From NCBI GenBank assembly GCA_022393335.1, contig JAJEKB010021802.1, forward strand, positions 420,352 through 484,351: DNA of 64,000 nt. Direction: 5' to 3'. The notes under the pieces are model-generated. The model was not told where the DNA came from. It searched no databases and saw only the letters and a program-made list of their open reading frames with translations. Shown here in pieces: positions 1 through 11,360 of the stretch (position 1 is the stretch's first letter; each line of letters begins with the position of its first letter). Made by a program: the position numbers and the translations under genes. Source of the DNA: Macrotrachela quadricornifera. Its lineage: Eukaryota > Rotifera > Eurotatoria > Philodinida > Philodinidae.

Positions 1-574
1 GGATGTAGAATTTTGAGTAAATTCTTTTGAAAAAGTAAAAGTCTCTTTTGAGTCCTGTTCATTACGTGGTCATATATTGTTGATTGTCAGTATACATAAT
101 GCAGTCTGTAGCAGAATTCTTAAAGTCTGTTTGTGGACGATTCTGCCAACTTTCGGCTTCCCTATAAGTCTAGCAAAAAAAAAAGCAAAAGATAAAATTT
201 TTACTATAAATAAATTTGAATTTCATCTTGATGCTGACACTGCTCTTGCACCCAATTTCCGAATTTCACTCTCCCTGTGACCGCTCTTTATAAATTTTCA
301 AAATTTGTTTGAAGCAAAAATTTTATCTTTTACTTTTGCAGAAAACGACATGGACGTGTTTTTTTGCATTTATTGTCAAAATAATCAGTTGCAATGGAAG
401 GCCCATTAGTATTCGAATTGGAATTAAGCATCTCATAAAATAAGGTTCCTATATGATCATATTTTTGTTGTATTGAATAGCGACTAATTTTTTATATATT
501 TTTTCCTTCTAGTTTGTTAAATTCAGTCGTTAATGAGTGGAACGTAGTATGAATAGGATAAAATACTTTCTCTA

Positions 575-1165
575 TTCTATTTAGATCCAATTCGATGACA
601 CAATCAAATAATAAGCATTTTTATTATGTAAAATGGTTCCTTTCTATTTAAATCACATCCAACATTCAATACATGATAAGTCGCTCTTATTAAACAAAAT
701 AATTTTTTCATTATATTTAGATCCAGATCCAACAGTCAAATAGCAAGTAATTATTTAAAATAAAATTTGTGTTTCGCTTTGTTTTTATCCATTTCAATGG
801 CATAATTAATGATGAGTACTGTTTCAATTAAATATTTATTGTTATCATTTAGACGCATTCCAATGTCTTAGATCAACAATAGATAGTTATCATCAATTAA
901 AAACTTTGTTTTTTTTTTTATATTCCTTCCACCGGCAAAACCAAACGTAAGTATGACTTGAAAACTTAAAATGTTTTTTTCTCTTGTGTAGATTGATCTC
1001 AGCAAAAGAAGGAATAGTAAGTTTTATTATAAATTAAATATTTTTACCTTTTATTTAGGTTCATTTCAATAACACAGTTAGTAGTACGTATTGTTATGAT
1101 TTAATGCATATATTTTCTTTTGTTTAAGTTCATTTGAACGACATAATTTACAGCAAGTATTATAC
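575..1165. repeat. Degenerate tandem array, about 67-bp period, nine units
   Basis: Nine diverged units begin near 581, 647, 717, 785, 849, 925, 989, 1056 and 1123, a spacing of 64-76 bp. Each unit has a pyrimidine-rich stretch ending in TTTAG or similar, then about 25-33 bases resembling ATCCAATTCAATGACACAAT, then a G-T-A/AAGT-like sequence and an AT-rich spacer. No open reading frame runs through it. It may be an old minisatellite; the splice-site-like edges are treated as a separate finding. Flanks 1-574 and 1166-1493 hold nothing recognised. Confidence 0.6.
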
Positions 1166-1493
1166 TATAACAAACAAAAAATTCTAAGGACAAATAAAAT
1201 ATTTATTATCAAAGAAAATACCTTCATTCAATGTCACCCTGATCTCAGATCCAAATCTAATAATTCACAATTGATTTCGAACAAACACAAACGAATATGT
1301 CCGTTTATGTTAATTCCTTTTTCTTCATTGAGTCGCGAAAAGGACCATTTCGTAACTTTCGAAAAAATATAGAAACAAAAACTCATTTATTTCTTTTTTT
1401 TTCTACTAATTCGGTTAATAAATCTGATCATCGTTTGACTACTTTTAATGATATTAGAATTTGAAATATGTTTAAGTCTTTCTTTTTTCTTGT

Positions 1494-1883
1494 TTTGCTA
1501 ATCAACATACTATTCTAGCAGCGTATGATAATAAGAATCTGTGCTTATTTTCATTGAAATTTCATCTTTCTCCAATCTCGACAGGTAAATAGACATTTAC
1601 TATTTTCGAAAACTGAAAGAGAATTACATATTTTCTTTTAGATTTTTCCCTTTTTCTTCTGTTCGTCATGTCAATAGTCATTTAGCACCTATTCAAAATG
1701 AGAGCATGATATATTGGCATTTAGATCTATTCTAGTTTTTCTTCGCTTGATCATCGCAACAGTTATTTAGTGTATGTATCGAAATAGAAGCGATATAATT
1801 TCTGTTTCGATTTTTTTTTCTCTTAGCTTCTGTTAGTTATTCCAATACAAATTCAGCATCTGTCGAAACTAAGAGCTTGAAAC
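1494..1883. repeat. Degenerate tandem array, about 83-92-bp period, five units
   Basis: Units start near 1494, 1577, 1669, 1754 and 1838. Each contains a core like CAATAGTCATTTAGCACC followed by TATTCGAAA-type sequence and an A/G-rich end (GAAACTAAGAGC, GAAATAGAAGCG, AAAATGAGAGC), separated by T-rich spacers. The units differ clearly from the 67-bp array just upstream but share the TTTAG-like boundary. Positions 1884-2590 contain no gene. Confidence 0.45.
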
Positions 1884-2591
1884 AGTTTCGTTTAACTCAG
1901 CTTTTTATGTGTAAAGCTATTGAAATAGGCAGCCATTACGTATTAAGAAAAATAATACAAAAAAATAGTGTAAATTTTCCCCCTATCATTACTTCGGATC
2001 GTAAGGTCAATAATTGGTATTTTTCAATTAAAGTGAGTAACGATTTTAGTTAGACGGTTTCAGTTTTCACTCATTGAGTTATCTTTAACAAGCCATCAAT
2101 GATAATGAGACACGTGTATCGAAAGAATTATTAAAATGTGTGCTATTTTCCAGCATTCCATTATGTACTTATTCATGTGACGTTTAATGATACTATATAA
2201 ACCAATAAATTTAATTGAATTTTTTCTTTCGACATGCTCATTTCAGCGAGACATTTTGAAGCACCTTTTGTAGTATAAACACCTTTTCAATTGCAAGAAT
2301 TGGCTTTTTGACAAATCTGTTTCCGTCAAAAGTTCCTCTAACGGCTTGTAAACTCAAAAAGCTTTCTTATTTTCTTCATCGCCTCTTTGATCCGTTAACA
2401 ATAGGTAGCCGTTAATAGCATACAGCAGTTTTAAGCACCTCATTCGATGTTCTTTCGTATTCCTATCTAAGCTCTCCCATCCGCTAAATATATAGCTCAC
2501 CTTTCATGGCTTTTCTCGCCCTGTCTAGCTCGTTAGTGTGCTGCTTTTCATGTTTAACTTTTTCATATATCCGTTCATCAATTCTTATGAT

Positions 2592-2806
2592 CGTTGATCA
2601 TGCTAATCAACTGTCTAAAACACCTTTTCATCGACCCTTACAATCATTGATGATGTTAATCAATTCTGTGAAATATCCTTTTGCCTTCTCTGTAAGTCAT
2701 TGATGCTATTAATCAACCCTCCAAAATACCCTTTTGTGAATCTTTGTTGCAATATATGATACTAATCAATATTTTAACATACCCTTTTATAAACCTTTAC
2801 TGAGAG
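2592..2806. repeat. Tandem repeat, about 54-bp period, four units
   Basis: Four units (starts near 2592, 2646, 2699 and 2754) share the pattern ATTGATGATGTTAATCAA, then a short variable stretch, then AAATACCCTTTT and a T/C-rich end. More diverged units may extend upstream to about 2270, where the CACCTTTT motif recurs. A short open frame across the array is explained by the repeat and shows no protein family. Confidence 0.6.
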
Positions 2807-2807
2807 T

Positions 2808-3050
2808 TTATGAACGTGCAACGTATAGCAAATCCTTTTAGAGTTTTTTAATAGTAAAAACCTTTTCGTAAGCTCTTGGATTCTGTTAGTTCATTTTCAT
2901 GAACTCTTCCATCCCGCCCTCAACAAAGGGTAGATGGAGGGGTACAGGATGGCTTCATAAACGGTAAAAAAGGATTTATTATACGTTGCACTTTCATAAT
3001 TTCTAAAAAAGTTTATTATTCTACGGATTTTTTTTTACAGTGTAGGACAA
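2808..3050. mobile_element. Foldback (MITE-like) element, copy 1
   Basis: The segment GTGCAACGTATAGCAAATCC near 2818 is repeated in inverted orientation near 2970-2995 (GGATTTATTATACGTTGCAC). The right end finishes with TTTTTTTTACAGTGTAG. The same motifs, a TTATACGTTGCA core and the CTACACTGTAAAA terminus, recur at 46307-46649, so both look like members of one non-coding foldback family. No transposase is present. 3051-3560 holds no gene. Confidence 0.5.
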
Positions 3051-3560
3051 TTTTTAGAGATTGAGTACTTTCTTCACTGTACTCTAAATAAAATATATTA
3101 GACCTTTCATATTAAAATAGATATGAAACAAATCAATTTTAGCGAACATGCCAAAAGATAACGATCGAATTAAGATGGAGAAAAACAAAAGAATAATAAC
3201 TCATTCTCATTGTTGTCAGCATAAGATATTCTCTCTTTTTTTGTTCTTTTCTCTTGATCCTCTACATTATCAAAGAATGTCTAAAATGTCCATCTAGCTT
3301 TTATATTTATCGTAAAAGAATAGATAATTAGAAAAATAAAAGAATTACATGATTATGCTTTAATAGCGTTCAAGTAGTTGATCGAATATAGCGAGACAAC
3401 GTATATTTATAACAAATGATATTTGTTATCAAAACTGTCAGTAGAATTATGCACTGTTGATTCATTTTTGTTGAAGCACTTCACCTCCGAACTTAGCATC
3501 TAGAATCAAGATAAAAAAACCGTATGGACATAATAAATACATGTGATTGTGATCTTCATA

Positions 3561-4290
3561 CTAACTTTTGAGAAGCATCGGCACTTGAGCTTGTGATTGA
3601 ATAATATAATCTTTCAATTGAGGTAGTTCACGAATTCGTTGAAGAAATGCGTTCACATTGTTATATTTCTCCAGTAATACCTGGCTACCATCAAACGAAC
3701 AAGAACAATCGATACAATAAAATAATTGAAAATCAGCTACAGTTGGTCGATCACCCACAGCAAATAGGCTGTTATTCTTGCTGAAATAATGTTCAAATGG
3801 TTCTAAATATTCTGTTAGAGTCGTCTCAATAAATTTCTTCTGTTCATCTGGTGAGTTTCCATTTGGACCATAGCAAAGCATAATAAATTTTAAACGAAGA
3901 TCATAAGCTTGTTCACACAACATTATAATTAGACCTTCCTCTTTTGGATTATTACCCATGAGATTAAATTTACGACCAAGATAGTATAAGATAGCAGCCG
4001 ATTGTGTAAGTTTCAAGTCACCATCAATTAAATAGGGTAAATTTGGAATATCTGCATCAATAACATCATTTTATGATAGAAAATAGATTTCTAAACTCAC
4101 CTAGATCTAGTTTATACTTTTCGTTGAGCCAGTCGTCACGATTATAATCTGGAGCATCACCCATCTGATACATTTTATCGATAAAAGATGTCTTCGTATA
4201 GTGAAGTAGTAATCGTGATGATTCAGCCCGACCACGAGCTGCCCAGTAGCCGAGTACGAGTTGATCTTTATCGGTAGTCGATTGTGTCAT
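3561..4290 (-). CDS. Mu-class glutathione S-transferase
   Basis: Cytosolic GST that would conjugate glutathione to electrophiles. Two exons on the minus strand: 4290-4101 and 4051-3561, split by a 49-bp GT-AG intron (4100-4052) in phase 1, giving 226 aa, close to the usual 210-220. The N-terminal thioredoxin-like domain carries LGYWAARGRAESSRLLLHY with the expected catalytic Tyr, then the Mu-loop-like MGDAPDYNRDDWLNEKYKL and the glutathione-site stretch NLPYLIDG...TQSAAIL. The C-terminal helical domain has the usual VADF motif. The Mu loop and DAPDY sequence point to Mu rather than Sigma class. The start is the first ATG before the conserved first beta strand. Reading frame is intact and it is probably functional. 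Confidence 0.9.
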
Positions 4291-4849
4291 CTTGTTTTTC
4301 TATTAGTGCGTTGAAACAATCTGAAGTTAGCAGTATAAAGAAAAGAATACTTCCAATCCAAAGATAGTGTTATTCACATCAGTTTTCAACACTAAAAAAT
4401 GTCTTGTCTTAGTTTTAAACTTTACTTCAACTATGACATTGAAGCATCACGGGAAAAGTGAACTACAAATAATGGAAAACAAAGTGTTTGCCATTGTCAA
4501 TAGTTTCCTATGTGTCTTCATTTTGACTGATTCAAATATTATCGTGCAGTATGAAGGTTACCAGCAGAGAAATAGAAGCGAGCATGATGTGTCACACACA
4601 TATATCATTTTTTATATACCAAGGTAGTTCGAAGTACAATGTTTTTTATCTTTCGTTCGTTATATGACTAAATAAACTACTATTTCTTTGCTTAAATTAT
4701 ATCTCATAAAATTGAATCTTTCCATGACAACTTTAAAATAAGTTATTGAAAATAACAAATCATTCACTTGAAATATTTCTATTATTTAGAAATAGAAACA
4801 GAAGAACGGATAAAAGCGAGAAATTTCAGTATAAACTTAAAGATATTAT

Positions 4850-5165
4850 CTAAATAATGAAAAGACAAATCGATGTGCAAGTTACTACTTGGAAAACTAA
4901 TAAGTCTGTATCAGAATTAGCCATGACAATAGCAAATAAACTATCATCATTCACATCTCCAATCGTTACTGATTGTGGAAGAGCATAGTAATCAAAAGAA
5001 TATGATTGTCGTTTAAGACAACTTCTATCATTAGATCCAAAAAACATGATCAGATAATTGCTATTAAAATTCATTGCTACAACATTCAGATAAATATCTT
5101 TGTTTAAATTATTGACATTAGGTGAAGATGGAGCAAAACTGATACTTATTGAATAAGTTGTTAAT
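4850..5165 (-). pseudogene. FG-GAP/VCBS-repeat protein remnant
   Basis: The minus strand reads about 100 residues ending near PQSVTIGDVNDDSLFAIVMA, which resembles one blade of an FG-GAP/VCBS beta-propeller (pattern SVxxGDxNxDGxxDIVVAN). The Ca-binding DxNxDG loop is degraded to DVNDDS, no further blades follow, and neither a start nor a signal peptide is visible. Such propellers are typical of large secreted proteins in rotifers. I read it as an isolated relic; a single exon of an undetected gene is possible. 5166-5778 holds nothing I can assign. Confidence 0.4.
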
Positions 5166-5778
5166 TAAAAGAAACACAGTTCTATCACTTTCACTCTTCT
5201 ATTGAAATAAAATATTTTCTTTCCAGTTAATAACAAAATATGTCTCACTATTTTGTTTTATTCTGACAAGATTTTTTCTATACAATCGAAGTTGCGAATG
5301 ATTTGATGATGATGAACGTTGCGGAATGTTCACAGTGCGGTCATTCAACAATCGCGCTTTCGCATAATCACCTATGTCAAAGACATACGCCAGAAACTGG
5401 TCGGATCTGATGAATTTCCAGCAAATACCTGAAGCAAGATTCCAAAGCTGATTCCGAATTCGGTTTCCCACCTGTTTCTCAACCGTTCCTAAATATGAAT
5501 TCAATGTTCAGATACTGTTGTGGTTTCTGAGCCCATATCCGATGATGATTTCATTAATCTTTTATGAACGACAGGGTATGGATCATATCTGGTCGTTTTC
5601 TGTCTGGTAATGAAAACACAGATTAGACTGATAAATTCTTTATCGAGCTGCAGTTTATGAGCTGAATTTTTCTCTTTTCTAAAAGAAAGGATTATATGGC
5701 ATTTAAATAACGCCAGTTAAGATGCTTAATGCTTGTCTGCCTGTCCAAGCCAATCAGAATTGAATATTCTCTAAACTA

Positions 5779-6216
5779 GTGGTGTTGGAGCTCTCAGTTC
5801 TCGAGGGTTCCGTTCTCAAGGAACATGAATCTAATTTAAAATACGGTTTTATGCATTTTAGAACACAATATAATGTTCATATGACAGAATCGAAAAAATA
5901 CAGTGAATTTAGCGAATGTTCACTTTTGAAAGTTCCTTTTCCCGTAAATGAGACGAGAAAAGAAGCATCAATAGTTCATAATACAACGATGTTTGTGACA
6001 ATTCTTGATAGAAAAGGCGTTAACGCTGATGGAACTACACATTATTATATTTCTCCTGATCAAAAATCGCATCGTTTTCATATAAAGCACACGAGTATAT
6101 ATTCACACGCTAGAGAAAAAGAAAGAATATCGAAGTTAAGGATAGCACTGACAGATGGGAACAATATACAGTTTAATGCCCGAATTAGAGACAAAATAAT
6201 AAATGCAGATATATAA
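5779..6216 (+). other. Unassigned open frame, doubtful
   Basis: An open frame of 145 codons with no ATG at its beginning and no recognised domain. It is somewhat less AT-rich than its surroundings. It could be a decayed exon or mobile-element fragment, or simply chance. I assign no function. 6217-6960 holds no other candidate. Confidence 0.15.
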
Positions 6217-6962
6217 TGTGCTTAACTGGGAGCGTTACAGTATCGGCATATAGAAGTTTTACTGTATGAGCATTTCTATTAATGAGGTTTTGTAAATATT
6301 AACAGTAAAACATAATTCAAAATATGCAATGATTGTTCATGAACAACTATAACTAAGCACAGTTATCGTTTCCTGTAAATAAATTATTGAGTAATATATT
6401 AAGGTTGAATGCAAGACTGGTTAACCGTCAATGGTTGATTGAAGTGACATTGACGAACGAAGAAACAGTTATATGATATATTTATTAAAAGTATGTTGGG
6501 GTAGAGTGAAAATTTGTAGCAAAATTACCAGTTGCAGAATTTCTATAGCTAAAAGAAGTCTACACGTCATCCATATTGTATTTAAATTCATTTGAAAAAA
6601 ATCTTAACGAAACTCATACTACAATACTTTTCTAACTAACGATATAAGTCAACGAATTCTACTTTAATATATAAAATTTTGTTGAAACTGTATTTTTTGG
6701 AGATCATGAAGATTCGCTACTATAGTAAAAGGACATTGCATGAAACAGTATATTTGACAATAATGTACTAAACTATTGATTGAAAAATGAAAACATGTTA
6801 AGGATTCCAAGTTTCCTCATTGATCATGCTTTCTACAAACATGTTTTTTGTTTCAAACTTTCAATTATCAATATCTTCACTAGCATCATCTTGAATTCCA
6901 TTGACTTTTACTCTAACTTAACTGCATTTTTCCCCACATAAACGAGTGATTTTTCCTCACAG

Positions 6963-7345
6963 ATGTGCAAATACGAATACAATTTGTACTATCATTTACG
7001 TGATACATGCATCACTCATTCATGCACTAACATTACGATATGTATTGGACCAAAAAATTTAGAAATTGGGAACTTATCATCGTGCACTGCCATGTATTAT
7101 GATTCATGTACTGTGATCATATATTGTATTGGGTCAAGAAATTTGAGGGTAGAAGTGAGAGTGAAATACAAACACATTTGAAGACACAAACATAGAGGAT
7201 ATGTAGCGAAATGAAGGTGAGAGTGACATATGAATAGATAAAGAAACACATATACAAGATTTTTAACCAATGCAAGATACAATCATAGTACATGAATCAC
7301 AGTACATGATCAAGGCATAAACGAATTGTAATGGTAGTACTTGAA
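6963..7345. repeat. Foldback repeat with two direct and one inverted arm
   Basis: Two related arms lie in direct orientation at about 6988-7061 and 7083-7147 (shared pattern ATTCATG-ACT...GTATTGG-CAAGAAATTT). A third lies in inverted orientation at about 7262-7345; its complement reads GTGATTCATGTACTATGATTG...GCATTGG. The whole could fold into a hairpin. No transposase or terminal duplication is apparent. 7346-8467 contains no gene. Confidence 0.4.
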
Positions 7346-8467
7346 AGTAGATGGTAGTAAAAATATTACCGAATGTTTGTTACTTATCGCTTTAACTATT
7401 AATCTTTACAAGGTTCGATAGAGAAGCTCACTAAAAGATCACCTGTATATTTACATCATGAATGAAGATGAAGACTTAGCTAAAATGGATGGCAATATTA
7501 AAGGAAGGTATAAACACTACTATTGTAATAATGGCACACATTTTAGAGTACAATATTTACCCACTCCTTGTTGATTTAGGTCGGTGAGGTTAATAGACAA
7601 GAGGATCCTTCAACAGATTCAAAGCAAATAGGTCTCTGTGGAAGTTTTTAGAGAGCTATCAAAGATATTTGTCTAACAGCTGCCTATGATAAATCGAATT
7701 CAATGTTTTTCATGTGTAGAAGAAAAAAAGTTGTTCTCACCAACATTATGTCATAGACTTCGTACTCTAATTTAGGAATGAATTCAAGTGATAACTAATG
7801 ATCAATGCTTTACTCATCTTCCCGATTTCACAAAACTACTTCTATGAAAAGAATGAGTAATGACATTGAACGATACATTAACTATATATGTATCGAGATA
7901 TTGAGATTGACCACTACGGTTTATATACTTAACTATAAGAAGTCATATTCTATAGTGAAAAGGAAAATTATTTGGTATGATAGTTTGAGAATGATATTTT
8001 GAAATTTTCGTATGAAAATTTCTGTCTAGTAGTAGTCTTCAACGTGGGTATGATAAATAAGATTTATTCCCTGAAGAAAGGAGTTAAAATAACGATTGTC
8101 ATATGTATATGAAGCAAAGATAGGAATATTTCTATAAAACGATTCTCGTTAAAGAGTAGATCAAGAAGACTATGAGATATAATATAATGAAAATCGAAAT
8201 TATTTTCAATGATAATCATAGTAATTTTTCTTTCCGAAAAGAGTCAGCGAATCCGTGGCAATAACACTATTGACTCCCCCTCAAAACATATGTTATTTGA
8301 GGGCTTTACGATTCATTTTTCTATGCAAATATTTACTCGATTCATTGGTGTGCTGCACATACTCACACAACATCGTTGTGATAAAAATGCGTTGCACGCA
8401 TTATTCTTCATCATTTTATCCTGATTGTTTTACACATTTGCCTTCCTTCGTATAACTAAATAGCTAA

Positions 8468-8927
8468 ATGTTTCTTTCATTGTTGCTATTCTTCGCACTT
8501 GCTGGATCGACTACTTGCTGTTCATGTATGTTCCGACCAACACCATTAAGTGATAGTTTTGCTGGAACACCGATTATTTTTATTGGACGTGTAATTGCTA
8601 CAAATGTAACACAACCGAATCCATTTATGGGTTATGCTGATATAACTATGGAAGTGGAAGAAGCATTCAAAGTTAGTAAAAATAAAATAAATAAGATGCT
8701 TGTATTAAATGTGACGCTTTATCATATAGGGTGTAGTAACTGGTGCACAAATTAACTTCCGTACAAACTTGCAAGGATCAATGTGCGGCTTTGGTGCCAT
8801 TCCAGTGGGCACACGATGGCAAATGTGGTTATCAGAAAGTAGATCGGCAAATATTTGCTCGAAAAGTACTCGAGATGCTGACAGAGATCTCGATGAACTT
8901 CGAAAATTATCCGCCAGTACCTTATAG
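8468..8927 (+). CDS. Secreted netrin-domain (TIMP-like) protein
   Basis: Two exons, 8468-8671 and 8730-8927, joined across a 58-bp intron beginning GTTAGT and ending TATAG (phase 0), giving 133 aa. The N terminus is a hydrophobic signal peptide followed immediately by CCSC, so the mature protein would begin with a Cys-x-Cys motif as in tissue inhibitors of metalloproteinases. The middle has FIGRV, an N-glycosylation site, and VEEAFK joined to GVVTGAQINFRTNL. Then come SMCGFG and a late Cys (ICSKS). This matches a single netrin (NTR) fold with four or more cysteines. Metalloproteinase inhibition is possible but inferred only from the fold; the TIMP C-terminal domain is absent. Reading straight through the intron would give a false stop at 8752. 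Confidence 0.7.
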
Positions 8928-8992
8928 TGGACCAGTTTAAACTCGCTTAATCCAATACTACGAGTTTAATCTTAAACATCTGAAATTTATTC

Positions 8993-8998
8993 AATAAA
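8993..8998 (+). terminator. Polyadenylation signal AATAAA
   Basis: Canonical hexamer 66 bp after the netrin-like stop codon at 8925-8927. The spacing suits cleavage shortly downstream. Confidence 0.5.
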
Positions 8999-9513
8999 AA
9001 GCAAAATCACTAATTATATGCGTGTATCTATCTAGTTTCTTTCTAAGATTGATATTTCGTTTAACACATACACTTTGACGTTACACTTTCATACATGTGG
9101 TCGAAGATTCGACAATGTATTTTCATGCATGTTTTTTTTAAAAAAAATCACTCAAACAGTATTTTTCGTATAATCTTTATCTGAAATTGTAGTAGCTTGG
9201 AAATTAAAGTTTGATATATAGTGTTATTAATTAATGTTAATACGACACTTTTAATTCGAAATATTTTATGGCAGAAATCGATAGACAAATTTAATTCAGT
9301 TTTTAATTTATTTTTAATGTCATTTTTACTTTCTTTTTCTTTCATTATTAATGAAAACACAAATTAACATATACAAAAATGAAAAAAAAACTACATAAAT
9401 CAGCAGATGTATCAAAATAAAATTTTAAATAATTTTTATTGCAAAAGATATTTATATTCTGAACAATCAACTATTTGACATATATATAAACAAAATAATT
9501 CATAATAGATAAA

Positions 9514-9655
9514 TCAAGATCGATTTCGTTTCAAAAGAATATCATCACATATACATTTGATATTGTAGTTAAATAGTGATTTTTCTGATTCAATTAGTTT
9601 TTCTAGTTGTTCAATCATGTCTTCATTGAAATTCGGGATTTGGAGACATAAACAG
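9514..9655 (-). other. Possible 3' exon or gene relic
   Basis: The minus strand is open for about 47 codons to a TGA at 9514-9516, with coding-like acidic and helical composition (NEDMIEQLEKLIESEKSLF, then a Cys pair ICDD). No start, splice acceptor or family could be identified, so it may be a decayed last exon. 8999-9513 and 9656-10119 contain nothing else recognised. Confidence 0.2.
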
Positions 9656-10119
9656 TAGTAAAGATGATATATTTAATGATTTGAGATTTGGTCATAAATG
9701 TATGCTTCTAACAAATCTTTTAATATAAATATTCTTGCAGTTAATGTTTAAGCGAGTAAAATAAATAGTAAAAAAATTATTTGAATTTATTGATAAATGG
9801 TTGATTGTTTCTGTCAGAAGAATCTGTCATTGATACTTCCGAATATCACCATGATATTTCTCCATAGGTCTCTAGAGACTCGAGTTTTTGAAAACCAGTT
9901 TCCTATGAAAAAAAAAATTTTTAATAGATTTTTTTTATTGTGTCAGATGATTGAGCATGTCGAGTAAGCTACTAAAACCTATTTAATGTAGTTGATGTTA
10001 TTTTTATTTATCTAAATCTTCTTATGAAAATGGTACTTAACGAAAAAATGATCAAAACGAAGTTTTTCTAAAGAGATTAATCAGCCAATGAAGGCTGTTT
10101 CAATATATTGTTTTTCTTG

Positions 10120-11360
10120 ACATTGTTCGATGGAGGCTATTAGAGGAAAGCAAATTTGAAGAAAGTTTTGAAAAGAAGATAGACTGACACTCGTATGTCC
10201 ACTGCAAAACCAGGAATACTGTATCATGTCTTTGAGTACACGAGATACAAATTGATTATGTACAAGAGATATTAATTTAATGGTGTTGTTTCTTCCCCAT
10301 AGGTTAATGTCAATTTATTCTATTGCTTAGAATTTCATTTGACGATTGAAGTTTCTATCGATCTATTGATTGTATATCACATGTTTTATTTGTTAGAATT
10401 ATAATTCTTTAAATTGATTTTGATTTTATATCTTGATAAAGCTTTCGATCATTTTGTCCTGAGTAGGGATCAAATAAGAGTTAGTATTCTTTATCCATGG
10501 ATGATGCAAAGATTTCTCGAACCAATACCAAACTAATGATGATGGTAATTTACCAGATTTTGAGCGTGTGACAAATGCATTACTAGACTGAAAAAAAAAC
10601 ACTTCTTAACTGTCTCTTCCATTTTTGCACCAGATTCTTGTAGACATTAATACATTGGACCAACTAATCGTTTATCTAATGAAATTGTTGGTTGCATTGT
10701 TGGATTTAACTACACCGAAAGTATTTCGTTCTCCTTAATATGAAAGTGTTCTTCTGCAATATTATTATTTCTCAATTCCAACTCGATCGATGTTTAATAT
10801 TCTTGATTCTTTATATTTTGGAGACCGCTTCTTAAATCATTTTATGAACTCTTCTTCAAATTTAAGAATTTCATCAGCACTTAAGATTTCTCGTTTAGTA
10901 ATGATATTTGTTATTTAACGAGAACATATGTTATACCTAGTTTTGAAGTTGTGATTTTAAAATTCAAATGCTTGAAAATCATTTAAACCAACTTCTCTTG
11001 AATTTTTTACAGTCCAACGTTGAAGGTCAATATCATGAACTGGAAGATATTGTTCACGTGCTTCAACTAATTCTTGATAAACACATCTATTTCTTGTAAT
11101 TTTTATCATCTCGTTCTATTATTTTCTAAATATTTTTTAAATCTACTAGTATAATTTTGATTTGGTAGAGTTTGAAATCGATGTCGAACAGATTTCCAAG
11201 TTCGACGATATTTTTCTAATATGTTTTTTAATAAGCGGAATCGACCACGCGTCGCATTAAGTCAAGAGAAAAGTTTGATAATTCATGATGTTCTTTCTTC
11301 AGATCAACTTGTACGCCATAATCACTTCCACTTTCTGTGTTCAATAACTTCACGTTCTTT
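10120..11360 (-). pseudogene. Degenerate pogo/Tigger-like (DDE_1) transposase
   Basis: Read on the minus strand in several broken frames, this is a dead transposase of the Tc1/mariner-pogo superfamily. Near 11040 is a CENP-B-type helix-turn-helix segment (EAREQYLPVHDIDLQRW). Lower down come EILSADEILKFEEEF, RLVGPMYLCLQESGAK-type sequence near 10660, and NAFVTRSKSGKLPSSLVW near 10560. The C-terminal NNTIKLISLVHNQF-type stretch is near 10270. Many stops and frameshifts interrupt it. The catalytic aspartates cannot be confirmed. Family placement rests on the order of these segments. Confidence 0.6.

Noticed and set aside
2506..2703. 65-aa Ser/Leu-rich protein
   Set aside because: Explained by the 54-bp tandem repeat; no start context or family.
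8743..8940. Separate 65-aa protein overlapping the netrin-like gene
   Set aside because: It is the wrong frame of exon 2. The spliced frame gives the expected NTR C-terminal half with conserved Cys.
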